Shown: positions 45,221 through 55,683 of the stretch, in pieces
Numbering within the stretch: position 1 is the first letter of the stretch
Layout of the letters: each line of letters starts with the position of its first letter
Assembly: GCA_030849965.1 (NCBI GenBank)
Contig: JAVDKL010000003.1
Coordinates: 310,001-374,000, forward strand
Reading direction: 5' to 3'
Length of the DNA: 64,000 nucleotides
Origin: Schauerella fraxinea
GTDB lineage: Bacteria; Pseudomonadota; Gammaproteobacteria; Burkholderiales; Burkholderiaceae_B
Position numbers and translations under genes: made by a program
Notes under the pieces: model-generated
The model's input: only the letters and a program-made list of their open reading frames with translations
The model's database searches: none
Told to the model about the DNA's origin: nothing

Positions 45221-46312
45221 ATGGCATTGCAATGCGGCATCGTCGGTCTTCCCAACGTCGGTAAATCGACGCTTTTCAACGCGCTCACGCGTGCGGGCAT
45301 TCCGGCGGAAAACTATCCGTTCTGCACGATCGAGCCCAACGTGGGCGTGGTCGAAGTGCCCGATCCCCGTTTGGGCAAATTGGCGGAGATCGTCAACCCC
45401 GAGCGCATCCTGTCGGCCACGGTCGAATTCGTGGATATCGCAGGTCTGGTGGCGGGCGCGAGCAAGGGTGAAGGCCTGGGCAACCAGTTCCTGGCCCACA
45501 TCCGCGAAACGGACGCCATCGTAAACGTGGTGCGCTGCTTCGAAGACGGCAACGTGATTCACGTGGCAGGCCGCGTCGATCCCATCGCCGACATCGAAGT
45601 CATCGAAACCGAATTGGCCCTGGCCGACATGCAAACGGCCGAAAAGGCCCTGCATCGGTTTTCCAAAACCGCGCGCTCGGGCGACAAAGATGCTCAGCGC
45701 TTGGTCACGGTGATCGAGAAGTGCATCAAGCAACTGGACGAAGCCAAGCCGATCCGCGCCTTGGGATTGACCAAGGACGAGCTCGCCGATATCGCCCAGC
45801 TCTGCTTCATCACCGCCAAGCCCGCCATGTATGTGGGTAACGTGAGCGATGACGGCTTTAAAGACAACCCGCTGTTGGATCGCCTGACCGAGTTCGCGAA
45901 ATCGCGTGGCGCCCCTGTCGTGGCCATTTGCGCCGCCATCGAAGCTGAAATCGTCGATCTGGGTGAAGAAGACCGTGTCGCCTTCCTTTCCGACATGGGC
46001 ATGGAAGAGCCGGGCCTGAACCGCCTGATTCGCGCCGCCTTCAGCTTGCTGGGTCTGCAAACGTACTTCACGGCTGGCGTGAAGGAAGTGCGCGCCTGGA
46101 CCGTGCCGATCGGCGCTACCGGCCCGCAAGCCGCTGGCGTGATCCACACCGACTTCGAACGCGGCTACATCCGCGCGCAGACGATCGCCTATGAGGATTT
46201 CATTGCGTTCAAGGGCGAGCAGGGCGCCAAGGAAGCCGGCAAGATGCGCGCCGAAGGCAAGGAATACATCGTCAAGGATGGCGATGTGATGAACTTCCTG
46301 TTTAACGTTTAA
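45221..46312 (+). CDS. ychF: Obg-like ATPase YchF
   Basis: A 363-residue universally conserved ribosome-associated ATPase. The P-loop [29 protein letters not shown] (G3), and a C-terminal TGS-type domain ending [11 protein letters not shown] are present; the NKxD-like specificity region is changed, as in YchF, which favours ATP. It lies after pth and the CPBP gene, near its usual partner pth. Confidence 0.97.
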   Translation: MALQCGIVGLPNVGKSTLFNALTRAGIPAENYPFCTIEPNVGVVEVPDPRLGKLAEIVNPERILSATVEFVDIAGLVAGASKGEGLGNQFLAHIRETDAIVNVVRCFEDGNVIHVAGRVDPIADIEVIETELALADMQTAEKALHRFSKTARSGDKDAQRLVTVIEKCIKQLDEAKPIRALGLTKDELADIAQLCFITAKPAMYVGNVSDDGFKDNPLLDRLTEFAKSRGAPVVAICAAIEAEIVDLGEEDRVAFLSDMGMEEPGLNRLIRAAFSLLGLQTYFTAGVKEVRAWTVPIGATGPQAAGVIHTDFERGYIRAQTIAYEDFIAFKGEQGAKEAGKMRAEGKEYIVKDGDVMNFLFNV

Positions 46313-46393
46313 CGATCAGTGTATATCGCTCAACGTCTGCCGCTGCACGAGCGGTTGGTCGTTGCGCGCCTATCGCATCGTCTGCCTTGGTGG

Positions 46394-46409
46394 GAGCGCT
46401 TCGGCGCTC
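46394..46409. other. GAGCGC-UUCG-GCGCTC hairpin after ychF
   Basis: A perfect 6-bp stem closed by a C(UUCG)G tetraloop in the 200-base spacer before the thioesterase gene. Stable, but lacking a U-tract; a weak terminator or RNA stabiliser. Confidence 0.4.
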
Positions 46410-46513
46410 TGCGCGCGGTATCCGAAAGTTGGTGCGCGGTTTTCAGTTCTGGACGCTCGCTCGCGCTGCAAACGATAAACTGCACGTCTCCAGCAATAAC
46501 CAGGATGAGACGT

Positions 46514-46927
46514 ATGCTGCGCCCCGATATCACCCTCGAGTACCTGAACGCACGTTCGGCCGATCGCCTGCCCGGGCACTATGGCTTCGAGGTCACGTCG
46601 TTCGATGAAGGGCGATTGGAAGCGCAGATCGAGCTGCAACCGTGGATGATGGCGCCCAACGGGTTTTTGCATGCCGCCACCGTGATTCTTCTGGCCGACA
46701 CGAGCGCGGGCTACGCCACCATCGCGCATCTGCCGGAAGGCGCCAAGAACTTCACCACCATCGAGTTGAAAAGCAACTTCCTGGCTACGGCAAAGGGGGG
46801 TGTGCTTCGTGCCGAGGCGGTGGCCGAGCATCTGGGTCGCAATACGCAGGTGTGGTCGGCGGCGGTGTTCAACGATCAGGGCAAGAAGACGGCGCTGTTT
46901 CGCTGCACGCAGATGATTCTTTGGTAG
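46514..46927 (+). CDS. PaaI-like hot-dog thioesterase
   Basis: A 137-residue hot-dog fold protein: MAPNGFLHAATVILLADTSAGYATIAHLPEG has the G-x-H-G-like core of the PaaI/4HBT thioesterases (here NGFLHAA), followed by TTIELKSNFL and a strand pair. Acyl-CoA thioester hydrolysis is the probable reaction; the substrate is unknown. The start MLRPDITLEY is chosen because AGGA lies eight bases before it; an ATG three codons upstream is the alternative. Confidence 0.85.
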   Translation: MLRPDITLEYLNARSADRLPGHYGFEVTSFDEGRLEAQIELQPWMMAPNGFLHAATVILLADTSAGYATIAHLPEGAKNFTTIELKSNFLATAKGGVLRAEAVAEHLGRNTQVWSAAVFNDQGKKTALFRCTQMILW

Positions 46928-47198
46928 CGTTCTGGATTGAACCGTTTACCGCGGCTTGGGTCGAACCCATAACCTGGCGTCATTTGCTTTCTACGTCGTC
47001 GCGGCACATTGCGGTACAAATTAGTCACTTCTAATGCTGGGGCTGGCGCAAACCGACCTCCTCAATTTGATACGATAGGCCCTTCGCAGCGGCTGGTCGG
47101 CGCGCGCACGTCATGTGCCCCCGGCTTGGTCGCTCCCCAGGCGCCCCTGTTCTGCGCCACACCCGCACATTACCAATCGAGGTACCCACGAGGCAACG

Positions 47199-49928
47199 AT
47201 GAAGACGTGGATCAAGCGAATACTGATAGGCCTTGTGGTTCTGGTGTTGGTTGCGATCGTGGGCCTGGCAATATTCCTCCTCACGTTCGACCCCAACGCG
47301 TATAAGTACAAGCTCGAAGAGCTCATACAAACGCGCTACCAGCGCACGTTGGCGATCGAGGGCGACATCGAGTTGTCTCTCTTCCCGCGCCTGGGACTGT
47401 CGTTGCAGGACGTGTCGCTGTCGGAAGTGAATAGCGAAGACACGTTCGCCTCGGTCGAGAGCGCGCGCCTTGCGGTCGCGATCTGGCCGCTGCTGTCCGA
47501 CAATCTGGTGGTCGACCATGTGGCAGTCACGGGCTTCAAGGCCCGCGTGATCCGCGACAAAACCGGCCAGTTCAATTTCAGTAATCTGGTGGGTGCCGAC
47601 AATCACATGTCGCAATCCGCCTCGGCCGACGCGCCGCGTGACCAGAACTCCGGTTTTCAGATCGATATCGCGGGCATGGATCTGCAGCAGGGCGATCTGG
47701 TATTGCAAGATCAGATTACCGGTCGTGCGATCACGATCAATCGCCTCAATGCGAGCACCGGCCGCATCACCTTCAATCAGCCGTTCAATGTCAATTTGAA
47801 TGCGCATCTCGAAGGCGGTAATCCGCGCATGGATGCCAACCTGACTGGGCAGGGCATGCTGATGCTCAATCCGGCGGCGAAGGAATATTCCGCGCAAAAG
47901 CTCGATATGCGGATTACCGGCCAATTGCCAGACGCGCAGGCCACCAGCCTGATCGCGCGCGGCAACGTGGCCTTCAATGGTCAAACGTCGTCGCTCAATG
48001 TGGCGGGCCTCGAGTTGCTGTTCCAGGGCGATGTCACGCGTCCGGATCTGGCGATGAAGGGCGTCGATGCCAGCGTATCGATTCCGCGTTTGGTGGCCGA
48101 TCCGTTCAAGCGCAAGCTGCAGATCGATCGTCTGGCGGTGCGCGCACGCGGTGCCATGGAACGCGGGCCGTTCGAGCTTGCGCTGGATGCACCGTCATTG
48201 AACATCTCGCCTGAGAAGGCGACGGGTGACGCGCTCACCGGCCGCTTGCGTCTCGATGGCCCGAGTGGCATCGACACGAATTTTGGGCTGACGGGGATCA
48301 GCGGTAACGCCGCCGAACTCGATATTCAAGAAGCCAAGCTGAACGGCACGCTCAAGCAAAATGACCGGCTGGTGAAGTTTGCGTTTACCTCACCGGTATC
48401 GCTGGGCTTGTCGGAACGTACGGCCAGCATGCCGGCGTTGCGTGGCGACGTGAACATCACCGATCCGGCCTTGCCCAAGGGCAATTTGCAGATCCCCGTG
48501 ATTGGCAGTTTGAATGCCGATCTGGTCAAGGATCAGGCCGCCGCCAAGATCAACGCCGTGCTCGAAGGCGGCAAATTCGACCTGACGGCGGATGTGGCCC
48601 GATTGTCCGAAGCGCCGCGCCTGGCGTTCTCGCTGGCCGTGGATGTGCTTGATCTGGATAAGCTCGTGCCGCAAGCGTCGGCCGCGCCTGCTTCGACGGC
48701 CAAGCCTGCCTCTGCACCGGCTCCCACGCCGGCTCCAGCTGCCACGCCCGCACCCGCACCTGCCCCCGCGGCAACGTCGTCGCCGGCGCCTGCGACCGCG
48801 CCCGACGCCGCCGCAGCCAATGCCACGGCGCCGGCAAACGGTGCCGCCCCCGCTGCCGGTGCGAATCCCGCCGCTGCGGCTCCGGCTCAAGCGTCGACGT
48901 CGGCTTCGGCAGCGACGTCAGCGCCTGCAGCCGCGCCGGCCCCTGCGACCACGCCAGCGCCGGCCCCTGCAGCCCCGGCAGCCGCACCTACGCCCGCACC
49001 GACCGCACCTACGCCGTCCGTCGACGACACGATCGACCTGCGCGCATTGGTGGGCCCCACAGCCAGCGGCAGCGTCAAAGTGGGCAAGCTGGTGGTGCGT
49101 GGCATGAAGGCCGATGATGTCAGTGCCGACATCAAGCTGGAAAAGGGCAAGCTCGATATCAGCTCCCTGGCCGCCACGCTTTATGAAGGCAAACTTGCCG
49201 GTGTGGTGTCGGTGAACGCTGCCGAGAACAACAAGGTCGCGGCCAAGCTCTCGCTCGCCGGCATTTCGATCGAACCATTGCTGAGCGATCTCACCCGACG
49301 CACGTCATTGAGCGGCAAGGGCTCGGTGGTGCTGGATCTCACGTCGTCAGGCGCGAATACCTACGCCATGACGAACAATCTGGCTGGTACGTTGCAGGCG
49401 CGCCTGCGCGATGGCGCAGTCAAGGGCATCAATATCGCGCAAACGTTGCGTGAGTTGAAGCGCGTCGTCACGGGCGAGGTTTCCCCTGCCGTGGGCGTGA
49501 CCACCGGCGATGCGCAGCAAACCGACTTCACTGCGCTCGATGCCGACGTTCAGTTCGACCGCGGTATTGGCTCGGTCAAGAACCTCAATCTGTCGTCGCC
49601 GCTGCTGCGGATATCGCAAGGCAGTCCTGCGACGTTCAACTTGGTCACACGGGTGGTCGACTTCGTTGCCTTGATTCGGGTGGTCAACACGCTGACGGGG
49701 CAGGACGGCGAGGGGCTTGAAGAACTGCGCAACGTCACGGTGCCGATCCATGTGGCCGGTCCGTTCGAGAAGCCGCTGTTTGCCGTGCAATGGCGCGGTG
49801 CGGCCGAAGAGCTGCTCAAGGGCCGCGCCGAAGACAAGCTGCGTGAAGTGATCGAAAAGAACACTGGTGCATCGCCTGAGGCCGCCAAGGACATCGGCAA
49901 CGCGCTCAAGGGACTCCTGAAGCGATGA
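47199..49928 (+). CDS. AsmA-family inner-membrane protein
   Basis: A 909-residue AsmA-like protein with one N-terminal membrane helix (about 7-28), the AsmA start LTFDPNAYKYKLEELIQTRYQRTLAIEGDIE and a C-terminal AsmA_2 region (about 700-880). AsmA-like proteins bridge the periplasm and are thought to help phospholipids reach the outer membrane. Between about 495 and 607 is a low-complexity Ala/Pro/Thr linker, whose length and content vary among homologues. GAGG lies six bases before the ATG. It overlaps the next gene as ATGA. Confidence 0.9.
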   Translation: MKTWIKRILIGLVVLVLVAIVGLAIFLLTFDPNAYKYKLEELIQTRYQRTLAIEGDIELSLFPRLGLSLQDVSLSEVNSEDTFASVESARLAVAIWPLLSDNLVVDHVAVTGFKARVIRDKTGQFNFSNLVGADNHMSQSASADAPRDQNSGFQIDIAGMDLQQGDLVLQDQITGRAITINRLNASTGRITFNQPFNVNLNAHLEGGNPRMDANLTGQGMLMLNPAAKEYSAQKLDMRITGQLPDAQATSLIARGNVAFNGQTSSLNVAGLELLFQGDVTRPDLAMKGVDASVSIPRLVADPFKRKLQIDRLAVRARGAMERGPFELALDAPSLNISPEKATGDALTGRLRLDGPSGIDTNFGLTGISGNAAELDIQEAKLNGTLKQNDRLVKFAFTSPVSLGLSERTASMPALRGDVNITDPALPKGNLQIPVIGSLNADLVKDQAAAKINAVLEGGKFDLTADVARLSEAPRLAFSLAVDVLDLDKLVPQASAAPASTAKPASAPAPTPAPAATPAPAPAPAATSSPAPATAPDAAAANATAPANGAAPAAGANPAAAAPAQASTSASAATSAPAAAPAPATTPAPAPAAPAAAPTPAPTAPTPSVDDTIDLRALVGPTASGSVKVGKLVVRGMKADDVSADIKLEKGKLDISSLAATLYEGKLAGVVSVNAAENNKVAAKLSLAGISIEPLLSDLTRRTSLSGKGSVVLDLTSSGANTYAMTNNLAGTLQARLRDGAVKGINIAQTLRELKRVVTGEVSPAVGVTTGDAQQTDFTALDADVQFDRGIGSVKNLNLSSPLLRISQGSPATFNLVTRVVDFVALIRVVNTLTGQDGEGLEELRNVTVPIHVAGPFEKPLFAVQWRGAAEELLKGRAEDKLREVIEKNTGASPEAAKDIGNALKGLLKR

Positions 49929-50314
49929 CATCCGCGGTCTATACCCCGTTGGTCGAATGCGGCGGCGTGGCGGATGATCGGGCGCAAGCGTACGATCGCC
50001 GCTGGCTTGTGGTGCATGAAGACGGGCGGTGGATGACGCGCACGCACTTCCCGCAACTCGCCGATGTGACGGTAGAACTGCGTTTAGGGTACCTGGTGAT
50101 CCGCGCGCCGGGCATGTTGCGTCTGGATATCCCGCTTGACGTGATCGAAGACGACGAAAGTGTGCGCTTCACCGCGATGGTGGGCGATCAGGAAATCGAT
50201 GTCGTGGATGAGGGCGAGCTCGCGACGGCCTGGATGTCGAGCTATTTGCGCCAGCCGTGCGGCATCATGAAGGTGCACCCGGACGTGGCCGAAGTGCGCT
50301 GGTCGCAGGGCTGA
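49925..50314 (+). CDS. Stand-alone MOSC N-terminal domain protein
   Basis: A 129-residue protein resembling only the MOSC_N beta-barrel: YDRRWLVVHEDGRWMTRTHFPQLADVTVEL matches the N-terminal half of YcbX/mARC-type molybdenum proteins. The catalytic MOSC half, with the molybdenum-ligating cysteine, is absent, and no downstream fragment of it was found. Either a split or a single-domain derivative. It overlaps the AsmA gene (ATGA), so the two are coupled; a relation of function is unknown. Confidence 0.75.
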   Translation: MTSAVYTPLVECGGVADDRAQAYDRRWLVVHEDGRWMTRTHFPQLADVTVELRLGYLVIRAPGMLRLDIPLDVIEDDESVRFTAMVGDQEIDVVDEGELATAWMSSYLRQPCGIMKVHPDVAEVRWSQG

Positions 50315-50334
50315 AGCCACGTCAGCTGACTACC

Positions 50335-50653
<319 letters not shown>

Positions 50654-50794
50654 TGTAGACCTCTGGTCAAATCGGGTTAGTCAGCACTCAACCGGGCAGT
50701 GCCAGCGTGGTTTGCGTTGGCCGGTCTGGTCGACGGGCCAAGATCGCTGTCGAATCAACGCGCTGGCTGTTCCGTGGCGGTAGCTCGGCCTTGA

Positions 50795-51392
<598 letters not shown>

Positions 51393-51425
51393 CTACCTTT
51401 ATGTCACCTTCCTCCGAAGCGCAGA

Positions 51426-52016
51426 TTATTGTCCCTTTTGCGCATTGCAGCAAATTCGAAGAAGGTGGAAGTGGACAGCGCCGGCTTTGCCTTGACGAAG
51501 TAGTGTGAATGGTGCCTCGGGCGTAAGGGGGGCTTCGGACTCCACATAGACTAAGCCATCGGTAGCCATCAGGCCCGGCAGACGATCCCACAGTTTAGGC
51601 AACCACTCGGCGTTGAAGGGCGGATCGAGAAAAATCAGATCGAATGCCGGCTCGTCGAATCGCTCGAGTGAGGCCAACGCATCCGATTGCAGAATGCGGA
51701 CGGCGCGCGCATCCAGTTTGTCGCGCAACGCGCGAATCGCGGCCACGGCCTTGGGATCGCGTTCGACCATCTGCACGTGGGCCGCGCCCCGCGATGCGGC
51801 CTCGAAGCCCAATGCGCCACTCCCTGCAAACAGATCGAGCACCTTGCGACCCGCGAGGTCACCTTCCCAAAAATGGGCCAACCAATTGAACAGCGTTTCG
51901 CGTACGCGGTCGGGCGTAGGACGCAAACCGGCAATATCGAGCACTTCAATTGGGGTTTGGCGGTACTGACCGCCAACGATGCGAATATACTTCTTGCCCA
52001 TGTTCCGCTTCTTCAA
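51426..52016 (-). CDS. rsmD: 16S rRNA (guanine966-N2)-methyltransferase
   Basis: A 196-residue SAM-dependent methyltransferase acting on G966 of 16S rRNA. IRIVGGQYRQTPIEV, RPTPDRVRETLFNWL, the SAM loop DLFAGSGALGFEAASRG and the catalytic DPPF are present. TTG is taken as the start because GGAGGAG lies eight bases upstream; the ATG five codons later has no good site. This start and ribosome-binding site lie within the beginning of the divergent ftsY. Confidence 0.94.
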   Translation of the reverse strand: MKKRNMGKKYIRIVGGQYRQTPIEVLDIAGLRPTPDRVRETLFNWLAHFWEGDLAGRKVLDLFAGSGALGFEAASRGAAHVQMVERDPKAVAAIRALRDKLDARAVRILQSDALASLERFDEPAFDLIFLDPPFNAEWLPKLWDRLPGLMATDGLVYVESEAPLTPEAPFTLLRQGKAGAVHFHLLRICCNAQKGQ

Positions 52017-53712
52017 GAAAAAATCTCCTCCGCCTGCCGCGCCCGCTGAAAAGCCGGCCCCGCAGCCGGGAGTCGAGCACCCCGCCGAAGGCGTTCCGCC
52101 TGCGTCGGGCGATGTCGCCGTGGCCGATGCGCAGAGTACTGCGTCTTACGCCGATCCTGCTACGCGTATCGAGCCGTCCTTGCCCGATGGCGCCATTCCC
52201 CCGCCGGCTGATCCGATCGCGTCCGAAGACGCAGTGGACGTCGGGGCGACGCATTTCGAACCGACCATTCCGCCGCTCGATGCCGCCCAAGCGCAGGCCG
52301 TCGCACCGGCTGCGTCGGTAGCTCCTGCAGCCCCGAGCCTCCCCGGCACGGCAGCAGCAGCGCCCGCCGCGTCGATTCCAACTGCGCGAAGCGAGCCGTT
52401 TGCGCCGACCGCACCGACTGCAGCTACCCCATCGACTGCACCTAGAGCACCGACTGCGTCACCGGCAACGGGCAGCTACGCCAGCCAACCCGCTATTGTG
52501 CCGCAGCAGGTCACAGTCGATGTGCCGCCGGCCGAGCCTGCACCTGCGGTGATTCCTGCCGAAGTCCGATCGGCACCCTCCGTGTCGCCTTCGATGGCGC
52601 CGTCCGGTACACCGGTCGACCGGCCAACCATTCTGCCAGCCAATGCGCCTGCGGCAGCGCTGCCTGCGACGCCGGCATCTTCTGCAACGGCTCCGGCATT
52701 GGCGCCATCCGTGCCGGATCGCATTACGCCGATCGTCGGTACCGTCCCCGCCGTGCCCGGCACGCCTGCTGCAGAAACCGCCGCGCCGGCCGAAAAGAAG
52801 GCCTCGTGGCTCACTCGCCTCAAGCGCGGGTTGTCACGCACCGGGCAGAGCATTGGCGGCATTTTCGTGGGCGTCAGCGTCGACGAAAACCTGTTCGAAG
52901 AGCTCGAATCGGCGCTCATTATGGCCGATGCGGGTGTTGAGGCCACCCAGAAGCTGATCACGGCATTGCGCGCCCGCGTCAAGAAAGACCGGATCGAAGA
53001 TGCCGAAGGCGTCAAGCGCGCGCTGTGCGACGTGCTGACCGATCATCTCAAACCGCTCGAGCGTCCGTTCGATCTCACGCGCGCCAAGCCGCTCGTCGTC
53101 ATGATCGCGGGCGTCAACGGCGCCGGCAAGACAACCTCTATCGGCAAGCTGGCGCATACGTTCCAGCGCCAAGGCGCAAGCGTGTTGCTCGCGGCTGGCG
53201 ATACCTTCCGCGCGGCGGCCCGCGAGCAGTTGGTGGCCTGGGGCGCACGCAATAACGTCAGCGTGATCGCGCAAGACAAAGGCGATCCGGCGGCTGTTGC
53301 ATTCGATGCCGTCAATGCCGGGCGTGCGCGTGGCATGGGCGTGGTGATGGTCGATACCGCCGGCCGATTGCCCACGCAGTTGCATTTGATGGAAGAAATC
53401 AAAAAGATCCGTCGGGTGATCGCCAAGGCCGATCCGGCCGCGCCTCATGAGGTGCTGTTGGTAATCGACGGCAATACCGGTCAGAACGCCATCTCGCAGA
53501 TTCGTGCTTTCGACGCGGCGCTTAATCTAACGGGTCTGGTCGTGACCAAGTTGGACGGTACGGCCAAAGGCGGCACGCTCGCCGCAGTGGCGGCCGGCAG
53601 CCAAGGCGTGCGTCCGGTACCGGTCTATTGGATCGGTGTGGGCGAGGGCATGGAGGATCTCCAACCGTTCGTCGCACGCGAATTTGCGCAGGCTTTGCTG
53701 GGACTGTCCTGA
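52000..53712 (+). CDS. ftsY: Signal recognition particle receptor FtsY
   Basis: A 570-residue SRP receptor GTPase targeting membrane proteins. Residues about 10-265 are a low-complexity Ala/Pro extension in place of the usual acidic A domain; the NG domain follows, with SWLTRLKRGLSRTGQSIGG near 264, the P-loop GVNGAGKTTSIGK near 371, DTAGRLP near 450 and TKLDGTAKGG near 515. MFRFFKKK is the family N-terminus, fixing the start despite no visible ribosome-binding site. It overlaps rsmD head to head by 17 bases. Confidence 0.95.
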   Translation: MFRFFKKKSPPPAAPAEKPAPQPGVEHPAEGVPPASGDVAVADAQSTASYADPATRIEPSLPDGAIPPPADPIASEDAVDVGATHFEPTIPPLDAAQAQAVAPAASVAPAAPSLPGTAAAAPAASIPTARSEPFAPTAPTAATPSTAPRAPTASPATGSYASQPAIVPQQVTVDVPPAEPAPAVIPAEVRSAPSVSPSMAPSGTPVDRPTILPANAPAAALPATPASSATAPALAPSVPDRITPIVGTVPAVPGTPAAETAAPAEKKASWLTRLKRGLSRTGQSIGGIFVGVSVDENLFEELESALIMADAGVEATQKLITALRARVKKDRIEDAEGVKRALCDVLTDHLKPLERPFDLTRAKPLVVMIAGVNGAGKTTSIGKLAHTFQRQGASVLLAAGDTFRAAAREQLVAWGARNNVSVIAQDKGDPAAVAFDAVNAGRARGMGVVMVDTAGRLPTQLHLMEEIKKIRRVIAKADPAAPHEVLLVIDGNTGQNAISQIRAFDAALNLTGLVVTKLDGTAKGGTLAAVAAGSQGVRPVPVYWIGVGEGMEDLQPFVAREFAQALLGLS

Positions 53713-53737
53713 CGGCCACTCGTTCAGCGCAAACAAA

Positions 53738-53770
53738 GATGGGCCGCTTGTTAGCGGCCCATCTGTTTCT
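53738..53770. terminator. Terminator between ftsY and the CYTH-CHAD gene
   Basis: GATGGGCCGCT-TGTT-AGCGGCCCATC is a perfect 11-bp stem with a T-rich tail on the plus strand and TTTGTTT on the minus strand, serving both convergent genes. Confidence 0.85.
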
Positions 53771-53809
53771 TGACGTCTTCCGGCGCACATCAATGCCGCT
53801 GTACCGCAA

Positions 53810-55546
53810 TTACTTCCAGAACGTCGGCGTCTTGCTCAACTCGCGAAAGGCGTGCTCTGCGCGCTCCACCAAAGCGGCTTGGCGTGCGGCGATCCAGCCT
53901 ACCGCAAACCAGGCTTCGGGATGGGCAGTAGCCGCCGCTTCGTAGCGCTCATGCGCGACGGCCAGATCGTTGAACTCGCCCAGCACGTCCTGCACTTGCG
54001 CCAGTTGCTTGCGATACGCCTTCAGGCGCGAAGCGGGCAGGAGGCTTTCGGTAAACGACAGGCCATAGCGCAGCCGTTTGGCCCGCTTGCGCAGCGCGTG
54101 CTTGTCGTCGATGGCCAGCGTGGCGAAGTGCTTGCCGTCGGAGACGACCTTCTTGTGCCAGCGGCGCAGTCGATCGACCAGACGCGATTGAAGCGAGTGG
54201 GCGGGTGTGGCCGGGTGCAGCGGGATGATGATCGGCACGACCATGGCCTCGCCTGGCGAGCTGCCGGTGCCTGCGGCGCCGGCGAGCATCGCAGCAAGTT
54301 CGCCCACATGCTGGCCGGGCGCAGCAGCGTCATCGTCGTCGCCCGCGACCTCGAGGGACGTGACCGCGCTTGTGGCCGCTTTGAGCGGTTCGGTGGCAGT
54401 GGGGACGAGGTGCGGCGTATAAGGCGGTTGTGGCGTCAGGCTCCATTCGAGCATCTCGAGTAGCCAGCCCTGGAAGGCTTTTCCTTGCGCCAACGTGCGC
54501 GCGTCTTCGGCCGGCGGCGACCCTGGCATCGCGAAGTCGGGCATGCCCGCTTCCCGCAGCACAGGCGCAATGGTCTCGTCCTGCACGTCCTGATCGCGAT
54601 TGGCGCCGAAGGCCGAAAAGTGCGCCTTGATGTCTTCTTGCAGTGCCTCGGGGGGCAGCGTGGCCAAGCCTTCGAACAGGCGCCACGCTGAGCGCAAGCG
54701 CCGCACGCCCACGCGCAATTGATGGACGTGTTCGGCTTTCCCGGCGTCATAGACGCCCAGCGTGTCGACCTCTGCCATGACAGCGGTATTGCGGATGATC
54801 TGATCCAGGCATTCGGCCGTCACGGCAGACAAGGCCTGGCCCGGCGTCATCTCGGGTTTGAGCGTAATGCCATCCGCCCCACGCGGCGCCCAGAACTGCG
54901 CAATGGCGCGGGCGCGAGCGTCGGCTTCGGGCAGCGGAGCGGGGTCGGCGGGTGCCAGCAGATGGGCCAATGTGGCCAGCGCGTCACCGCGCTCGGACTT
55001 CGAGCGGGCATCCAGCACCAGGCTGTGGCGTTGCAGCCAGGTGCGACCGAGCGTGAACAGCGCCGCCACTTGACCGGAAACCAGTTCGAACTCGACTTCC
55101 GAGATGGGCAGCTCGAGCGCGCCGGCGCGCAGCATGCCGATGTCGTAAGCCAGTTCGACCACGCCTTGGCGCGTGCGAATCTTGCGCAACGTACGCAGCA
55201 CGTCGGTTTCGTAACGCAGGGTGAGTTCACCCTTGATCTGCGAGAGCGCCGCTTCGAATTCGGTGCCGGCATACACCGACAGATCCAACACCGGGCCGGG
55301 CCGGGCGTGGTTGACCTCTTTGCGGGTGATCGCATCGGCCCCGGGCGCCTTCAGGGTTTGAATCCAGTCGCGGCCTTCCTGGCGCAGGCGCAAGGCGATG
55401 CGGGCGCGTGCCAGTTCGCGATCGGCGGTGTCGAAATACAGGGCATGCAGCCGTACCTGCGACACGTCACGCTGCTTCTTGAGCTCGCGTTCGATTGCGG
55501 GCCGCGCGGCTGCCGGGACGTGCAACTTCAATTCCTGTTCCGACAT
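53810..55546 (-). CDS. CYTH-CHAD domain protein (inorganic triphosphatase-like)
   Basis: A 578-residue protein with an N-terminal CYTH domain (about 1-200), with the EQELKLHV signature (ExExK) and LRLRQEG, and a histidine/arginine-rich CHAD domain (about 255-560), with HQLRVGVRRLRSAWRLFEGL and HALRKRAKRLRYGLSF. CYTH proteins often hydrolyse triphosphate; CHAD binds polyphosphate. CHAD's two halves are parted by about 95 residues containing an Asp/Gly/Ala-rich stretch (GDDDDAAAPGQHVG), longer than usual. The ATG is set by GGAAGG six bases upstream. Confidence 0.9.
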   Translation of the reverse strand: MSEQELKLHVPAAARPAIERELKKQRDVSQVRLHALYFDTADRELARARIALRLRQEGRDWIQTLKAPGADAITRKEVNHARPGPVLDLSVYAGTEFEAALSQIKGELTLRYETDVLRTLRKIRTRQGVVELAYDIGMLRAGALELPISEVEFELVSGQVAALFTLGRTWLQRHSLVLDARSKSERGDALATLAHLLAPADPAPLPEADARARAIAQFWAPRGADGITLKPEMTPGQALSAVTAECLDQIIRNTAVMAEVDTLGVYDAGKAEHVHQLRVGVRRLRSAWRLFEGLATLPPEALQEDIKAHFSAFGANRDQDVQDETIAPVLREAGMPDFAMPGSPPAEDARTLAQGKAFQGWLLEMLEWSLTPQPPYTPHLVPTATEPLKAATSAVTSLEVAGDDDDAAAPGQHVGELAAMLAGAAGTGSSPGEAMVVPIIIPLHPATPAHSLQSRLVDRLRRWHKKVVSDGKHFATLAIDDKHALRKRAKRLRYGLSFTESLLPASRLKAYRKQLAQVQDVLGEFNDLAVAHERYEAAATAHPEAWFAVGWIAARQAALVERAEHAFRELSKTPTFWK

Positions 55547-55683
55547 GATCACCTTCCAACAAAAAAGAGCCAGATGTTACTCAGCCCGGGCCGTCAATTT
55601 GATGACTGGTCATAGTTCGGTCACACGACTGCCTGGATAATCGATTTCAATCGTGCTGCAGCGGCGAGGGATGAGCAGGGGCA

